In this document: piece by piece, positions 59,595 through 64,000 of the stretch
Layout: every line of letters starts with the position of its first letter
Position numbering within the stretch: the stretch's first letter is position 1
DNA from: Methanothermobacter sp. MT-2
GTDB lineage: Archaea; Methanobacteriota; Methanobacteria; Methanobacteriales; DSM-23052
Reading direction: 5' to 3'
DNA length: 64,000 bases
NCBI GenBank assembly: GCA_003584625.1
Contig: AP017647.1
Coordinates: 1,102,603-1,166,602, forward strand
Made by a program: the position numbers and the translations under genes
Notes under the pieces: generated by a model
Told to the model about the DNA's origin: nothing
Databases searched by the model: none
The model's input: the letters and a program-made list of their open reading frames with translations, nothing else

Positions 59595-60851
59595 CTAGTA
59601 TAAGCCACCTTCTAGGAGGTTTTTTGTCCGGTCAGAGGTTGCCTGGTAGAAACGTCTTATAACTGCCTCACCATCTTTATAATCTATGATGGTGGCGGAA
59701 ACACCCAATGCATGTAGGTGTTTTATGAATTCCATGGCCTCTTTTCGACTTGACACATTTATCCTAGTATCTTCATGTGCCATCTCCCCCTTAGCTATCT
59801 CTTTTATCGTTTTTAACATTGGATAGATTATGGATTCGCCGAGTCTATGGGCTCTCTCACGCAATTCATCCTCGGATTCTTGCATTTCATATGCTTGGAA
59901 TCCTTCCCTTATCACTCTACTGAAGAAGAATGCTCTCCCGAAATCGAATGGGTAATTGAAAGCATATCTTATTTCACTGGCGTGTGCCTGGGATGCTGTA
60001 TATTTTATGGGTGGTAACTCCATCTTCGGGTCTTTTATAACAACACCTTCTCTGCCTTCCTCTCCTAGTTTTTTCACAATTTCTTTTATTTTTTCCGCGG
60101 CTTCTTTTACCTTGAAGACTCCTAATAAACGAACCACTGGAAGATCATAATCTCCAAGCAACTTTCTCTTCTCTTCAACAGGTAAGGGTTTATTTGTGCC
60201 TTTTTCCCTCACATCGAATATCCTAAATCCTAGTTCACCTATTTCCGGATAATAATGTGAAACATATGGATTGGATGTGCCTATCATCTCCCCACACAAT
60301 ACAAGGCCAGGATTGTCCTTGAAGAACTTGTCTAAATCCATGAATTCTTGTACTTTCCGGGTTGTGAAAGGACATAGGTATCCTCCCCGTGTAAGGGCCG
60401 CTATTTTTGAGTTAACTGATGCTATCCTAACATTGTAGCCGTTCATTTTCTCTTCGACCGCCACCTTGTCCTTGAAGTGCTTTTCTATAGTTGGGGATAA
60501 TATTAGGGTTCTGCGGATTTTTGGGAAGCCCCTTATAATCTCCAGTTTATCATCGGCGATATATACTACTGTCCCGGATTCTATGTGCATGAGGTCTTTT
60601 TTGAATAAGAGTGCTGGTTTTATAGACTTGTAGAATTTAACTGACCGTCTCTTGATGGCCCTTTCTAGTCTCCCATGGCTTATTCCTAGGGCTGCTGCTA
60701 TCTTCTTTTCCAGGAAATTCTCAGCGTATAATCTCCCTGTGAAATCACATTTTTCGCATGTGAAAAAGAAATTTTTTAAGGTGTTGTTTCTTCTCCAGTC
60801 TACTTCGAGGGTTGATCCGCATTTTGGACATTTTATGATGGGTAAAATTAT
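59595..60851 (-). CDS. Rnl3-type RNA ligase with N-terminal zinc ribbon
   Basis: An archaeal ATP-dependent RNA ligase (MTH1221/Rnl3 type) that circularises RNA. The nucleotidyl-lysine is in VEEKMNGYNVR; GEMIGTSN, FRIFDVRE, REGVVIKDP and PIKYT follow. The first ATG is at 60590 and gives 331 residues, about 50 short of the 381 I recall for the M. thermautotrophicus enzyme. The frame is open further upstream to 60854 and encodes the usual Rnl3 N-terminus (YAENFLEKK, near 60720) preceded by a zinc ribbon (CPKC, then CEKC). No ATG, GTG or TTG occurs there; AUA 60851 or AUU 60848 lies 7-10 nt after GGAGGGGGG. Confidence 0.75.
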   Translation of the reverse strand: MILPIIKCPKCGSTLEVDWRRNNTLKNFFFTCEKCDFTGRLYAENFLEKKIAAALGISHGRLERAIKRRSVKFYKSIKPALLFKKDLMHIESGTVVYIADDKLEIIRGFPKIRRTLILSPTIEKHFKDKVAVEEKMNGYNVRIASVNSKIAALTRGGYLCPFTTRKVQEFMDLDKFFKDNPGLVLCGEMIGTSNPYVSHYYPEIGELGFRIFDVREKGTNKPLPVEEKRKLLGDYDLPVVRLLGVFKVKEAAEKIKEIVKKLGEEGREGVVIKDPKMELPPIKYTASQAHASEIRYAFNYPFDFGRAFFFSRVIREGFQAYEMQESEDELRERAHRLGESIIYPMLKTIKEIAKGEMAHEDTRINVSSRKEAMEFIKHLHALGVSATIIDYKDGEAVIRRFYQATSDRTKNLLEGGLY

Positions 60852-60854
60852 TAG

Positions 60855-61676
60855 TTAACCCCCCTCCATTTCAACTATAAGGTCTAGTATGTCGCTTTTG
60901 GTTATTATACCTACAAGCGCGCCTTCATCATCTAATACTGGGAAACCTCCATATCCTGTTTCTATCATCTTTGATGCTGTGTTTGATATGTTATCTTCTG
61001 GGTTTACTGTTTTGACGTTTTGTGTCATGAGATCCTCTACTAGTAGGTTTCTTATCCTTGAACGTTTGTATTTGTCAGGAACGACTTTTCTGAAGGCTAT
61101 CATTGAACGTGCTATATCCTTTGATGTGATGATTCCTATGAGTTCTCCATCTTCAATTACTGGTAATCTTCCTATATCCGCGTCTATCATTAATCTTCTG
61201 GCGTGTATCATTCTCTCGGTTGGTTCTATGGTTATGAGCTCTGAGCTCATCACATCTTCTACCTTTCGTTCTTCATAGGGTTTGCCTTTGCAGACTTCGA
61301 GTATATCTGTTTTTGTGAGTATGCCAACTAATTTATCATCTTCTGTGACTGGCAGGCTCCCTATATTGTTTTCAAGCATTATGTCGGCTGCGGTGTCCAC
61401 GTCCATGTCAATATCTGCTGTTATAATATCTGGGCTCATGACAGTTGACACGTGGAAATGTGATGGTGCAAGGTTTCCATATCTTGAGGATCCGAGTTTT
61501 GTGGCGATATCCTTTTCAGTTACTATCCCAACAACTTCTTTTATATGTTCATTGTTGGTGTTTATGACTATGAGACGTGAAAGGTTATTCTTTTTCATGA
61601 TTCGTAGAGCGTCGCAGATATTCTGATCTTTATCAATACAGACTACATCTGGGTTCATGAGATATTTTATCTTCAT
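60855..61676 (-). CDS. Four-CBS-domain protein
   Basis: A 273-residue protein of four consecutive CBS motifs and nothing else; each shows the GI(I/V)T-x-(K/S)D ending (VVGIVTEKD, LVGILTKTD, LIGIITSKD, LVGIITKSD). CBS pairs bind adenosine nucleotides or SAM and act as energy sensors. The stop overlaps the ribosome binding region of the RNA ligase gene, so these two genes are closely linked. It lies 14 nt after the next CBS gene. Confidence 0.88.
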   Translation of the reverse strand: MKIKYLMNPDVVCIDKDQNICDALRIMKKNNLSRLIVINTNNEHIKEVVGIVTEKDIATKLGSSRYGNLAPSHFHVSTVMSPDIITADIDMDVDTAADIMLENNIGSLPVTEDDKLVGILTKTDILEVCKGKPYEERKVEDVMSSELITIEPTERMIHARRLMIDADIGRLPVIEDGELIGIITSKDIARSMIAFRKVVPDKYKRSRIRNLLVEDLMTQNVKTVNPEDNISNTASKMIETGYGGFPVLDDEGALVGIITKSDILDLIVEMEGG

Positions 61677-61690
61677 ATTGGTCCCTCCAG

Positions 61691-62530
61691 TTATTGGATG
61701 GCTTTTATGATATCTGTTTTTGTTATTATACCAGCTAGTTGGTTGTTTTCGTCGACTATTGGGATTCCGCTAATTTTTTCATTTAACATTATATTAGCGG
61801 CTTCAGCGGCATCAGCATCATCTTTCAAAGTTATGAGGTCTTCTGTCATTATATCCCCTGCTGTTAACATTGAAACTAGTCTCACCTTCTTTTTTTCCTC
61901 TGATTTTCTTTTAACGAAGTAGATTTTCTCAAGGGGCACGCCGGTTTCTGGATCTTCAAGTTGTGCGAATGATATGTTTTCTGATGTTATGATCCCTATT
62001 GGTTCGTTGTCTTTAATCACAATGATCCTACCGATGTTGTTTTCTTCCATTAGATTTGTTACATGGGCTATTGTATGGTTTTCAGTGACTGTAATAACAT
62101 CTTTTGTCATGAGATCAGAGACTTTCCATCTGCCTTTACATTTTTCATTATAAACCCATAGGAGGTCTGTTTTTGTTATTATACCAACAAGTTTACCATC
62201 CTCTACAACTGGTAGGGAGCTTATATTATTTCTTAACATTAGATCCACGGCTTCTCTTATATCAGAAGCTGCTGATATTGTTATAAGATCTTTGCTCATC
62301 ACCCGCTTTATTGATATCTTATCTATGGGCCTTCTTCGCCAAGTTGGCCCGGCTAATCTCAGCTTTTGGGTTATATCTTTTTCTGTTACTATTCCAACTG
62401 GTTTTTCTTTGTTGTCCACCACGATTATGTGGCTTATTCCATGTTTCAGCATTAGGTTCCTTGCATATGAGACTTGTTGGGTGTCTGGCATCACCATTAC
62501 TCTTGTGGTCATTACATCTTCGACTTTCAT
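61691..62530 (-). CDS. Four-CBS-domain protein
   Basis: A 279-residue paralogue of its neighbours, four CBS motifs (PVGIVTEKD, LVGIITKTD, PIGIITSEN, LAGIITKTD). The third motif has SEN in place of the usual acidic S/T-x-D end, suggesting loss of one nucleotide site. It starts MKVEDVMTTRVMVMP. No other domain is present. Confidence 0.87.
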   Translation of the reverse strand: MKVEDVMTTRVMVMPDTQQVSYARNLMLKHGISHIIVVDNKEKPVGIVTEKDITQKLRLAGPTWRRRPIDKISIKRVMSKDLITISAASDIREAVDLMLRNNISSLPVVEDGKLVGIITKTDLLWVYNEKCKGRWKVSDLMTKDVITVTENHTIAHVTNLMEENNIGRIIVIKDNEPIGIITSENISFAQLEDPETGVPLEKIYFVKRKSEEKKKVRLVSMLTAGDIMTEDLITLKDDADAAEAANIMLNEKISGIPIVDENNQLAGIITKTDIIKAIQ

Positions 62531-62560
62531 CTTCTCTCACCACTGGAAAAATAGTATATA

Positions 62561-63502
62561 TTAAAGGGCTATTGCCCTTAAAAGGTCGCTTTCGGTTATT
62601 ATACCGAGGATTTCCCCGTACTCAACGACTGGCACCCCTCCAATACCTTTTTCGGCCATTATCTCGTATAATTGTCCTAGCGTGCTTGTTGGGTTTATCG
62701 TGACTACTTTTTTCTCCATTATCTCGCTTACTGGTGTGTTGAGGGCTTCTTCTGCACTATTTGTTTTTATGGTGTCGAATACCCTGTTGGATCCTAGGAA
62801 TTCTAGTATGTCAGTAGCTGTTATGATACCTACGAGTTTTTCCTTTTCTGGGTGGGGTGTTCTTCTTTCTTCTCCGACTATTGGCAGTCTTCTGAATTTG
62901 TTTCTTACCATTATCTTGGACGCTCCCTCGATTGGGGTGCCTGGGGTTGTTGTTATAAGTTTTTTTGTCATGTGATCTGCTACTATTTCATCATTTAGGA
63001 CTCCTGCCATTAAAAATACGAAGTCTCTTTCTGAGACTATTCCAACCAATTTTTTTTCAGAGCCGATAACTGGTAATGCTCCGATATTGTGTTCGAGCAT
63101 TTTATTAACTGCATCTGCTATGGAGTCCTTTAATGTTATATATTTAACGTTACGGGTCATTATCTTCCTTACGGGTTCGTTTATGGCTGCGAGGAAGTTA
63201 TCATCATATTTTTCTTCGAGGATCTTGGATTTGTCTCCTCCTCCTAAAAAGTCTAGGATGTCCATTGATGTTATTATACCTAAGAGTTTTCCCGTGCCTG
63301 GATCTGTTATTGGAAGTCTTCTGAACTTGTTTTTAACCATTATCTCAGCGGCTTCCTTGATATTTATGGTTGGTGGTATTGAAACCACTTCCTTCTGTGC
63401 GATGCTCATAACATCGCCTTCATGTTCAAAGTTTCTACTTTCAAATTCCACTGGACCACGATCCAGGGATTTTACTATGTTTATGGTGTCTTTTTTTCTC
63501 AT
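62561..63502 (-). CDS. Four-CBS-domain protein
   Basis: A 313-residue paralogue with four CBS motifs (LLGIITSMD, LVGIVSERD, LVGIITATD, ILGIITESD), preceded by a 30-residue N-terminal stretch rich in charged residues. ATG 63502 follows GAGGTG; the frame is open to 63508 (GTG). The third motif contains an insert (VGEERRTPHPEKEK), as does the next gene (NPVYVKSDPQRAKE), so the two are closest relatives. Confidence 0.86.
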   Translation of the reverse strand: MRKKDTINIVKSLDRGPVEFESRNFEHEGDVMSIAQKEVVSIPPTINIKEAAEIMVKNKFRRLPITDPGTGKLLGIITSMDILDFLGGGDKSKILEEKYDDNFLAAINEPVRKIMTRNVKYITLKDSIADAVNKMLEHNIGALPVIGSEKKLVGIVSERDFVFLMAGVLNDEIVADHMTKKLITTTPGTPIEGASKIMVRNKFRRLPIVGEERRTPHPEKEKLVGIITATDILEFLGSNRVFDTIKTNSAEEALNTPVSEIMEKKVVTINPTSTLGQLYEIMAEKGIGGVPVVEYGEILGIITESDLLRAIAL

Positions 63503-63600
63503 CCGCACACCTCACGTGGTTTATTAAGAAACGTGAAAATTTTATTAAAAGAGTGGTTGCGATAAAATCCCTAAAATCTAGGGGTGACATCACCACACCT

Positions 63601-64000
63601 TTAAGAATAAATATAAGCCTTTAGTATATCTTCTCTTGAGACTATACCAACAAGTTTACCCTCTTTAGCCCTTTGAGGGTCGCTTTTAACATATACCGGG
63701 TTTTCAACTACTGGAAGTCTGCCCACATCTCTTTTAACCATTATTGTGGCTGCTTCATCAATTGTCATGTCCCTTGTAGCCACTAGGGGTGGGGTTTGCA
63801 TTATCTTTTCTACTGGCATAGCCTTAACATCACCTGATTCTTTCACGATACGGGCATGACCATACCTTATAAGGTCTTTTCTTGTTATTATACCAATGAG
63901 TTTGCCCTTTTTCATTACAGGTAACCCTGAATAACCTGATTCATCCATTTTATTCCAGACCTTGGACAGTGGATCCTTTATATCACATACTACAACTTTT
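63601..64000 (-). CDS. CBS-domain protein, partial
   Basis: The C-terminal part of a further CBS-domain protein; the frame is open through the window end (KVVVCDIKDPLSKVWNKM reads on from base 64000). Two CBS motifs are seen (LIGIITRKD, LVGIVSRED). It opens the run of four tandem CBS genes in the direction of transcription. The start is outside the window. Confidence 0.85.
   Translation of the reverse strand, partial: KVVVCDIKDPLSKVWNKMDESGYSGLPVMKKGKLIGIITRKDLIRYGHARIVKESGDVKAMPVEKIMQTPPLVATRDMTIDEAATIMVKRDVGRLPVVENPVYVKSDPQRAKEGKLVGIVSREDILKAYIYS

Noticed and set aside
63560-63600. GGTGACATCACC between two CBS genes as an operator
   Set aside because: Short, with an imperfect centre, and overlaps the 3' end region; not convincing alone.

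Overview
The window is a stretch of a methanogenic archaeon's chromosome. It carries the methyl-coenzyme M reductase operon (mcrBDCGA), the methyltransferase operon (mtrEDCBAFGH), several methanogenesis-marker genes, coenzyme M, F420 and methanopterin biosynthesis genes, a split family-B DNA polymerase, and fibrillarin/Nop5. From memory, the gene content and order match the MTH1148 to about MTH1226 interval of Methanothermobacter thermautotrophicus, but the DNA is visibly more AT-rich. I therefore place it in Methanobacteriales, as a Methanothermobacter-like species other than strain Delta H. No rRNA, tRNA, CRISPR array or intact insertion sequence was seen. Many genes start with GTG or TTG behind strong purine-rich ribosome binding sites.

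Layout. 0-2.5 kb (+): UPF0254, sufC and SufBD. 2.5-6.4 kb (-): PRC-barrel protein, cobY, methanogenesis marker 14, a universal stress protein and a Ca2+/Na+ antiporter. 6.4-16.3 kb (-): mcrBDCGA, a perfect 16-bp hairpin, then mtrEDCBAFGH with its own terminator. The mcr leader holds a nested inverted repeat. Divergent from mcr (16.5-19.1 kb, +) are mmp10 and a B12/radical-SAM gene, the likely installers of C-methyl-arginine and C-methyl-glutamine in McrA. 19.1-22.3 kb (-): a DUF134 regulator with a 22-bp palindrome against its start codon, a membrane phosphoesterase, methanogenesis marker 7 and an overlapping small partner. 22.3-27.2 kb: comB, TraB, a zinc protein, a translational GTPase, a tRNA-thiolation-like protein and a thiamine-binding protein. 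27.2-31.3 kb: a sugar aminotransferase, a CPBP protease, trm1 and an exported protein.

31.5-33.75 kb holds two tandem DUF4013 membrane-protein genes separated by 750 bp without genes. That gap contains a hairpin cluster resembling the 3' end of an IS200/IS605 (TnpB-omega RNA) element, and the second copy is frameshifted. 33.75-38.5 kb (+): an Lrp regulator, an HDAC-like hydrolase, a DUF2100-like protein, mptA, an unassigned gene and cofG. 38.5-47 kb: DUF429, taw2, purP, psmB, aCPSF1/FttA, purM, comC and comDE. 46.9-56.4 kb: polB1, UPF0282, an AI-2E-type permease, pyrK-pyrD, nop5-flpA, an HTH gene, coaBC and a KH protein.

56.6-57.6 kb is a decayed radical-SAM gene. The window closes (all -) with a lipoprotein, a coiled-coil membrane protein, pheA, an Rnl3-type RNA ligase whose N-terminal part has no ATG/GTG/TTG start, and four consecutive CBS-domain genes, the last running off the window.

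Together the central genes build, modify and activate the last steps of methanogenesis: Mtr makes methyl-CoM, Mcr reduces it, ComB/C/D/E make CoM, MptA and CofG feed methanopterin and F420 synthesis, CobY serves the corrinoid of MtrA, and Mmp10, the MgmA-like enzyme, McrC and MMP7 modify or activate MCR.
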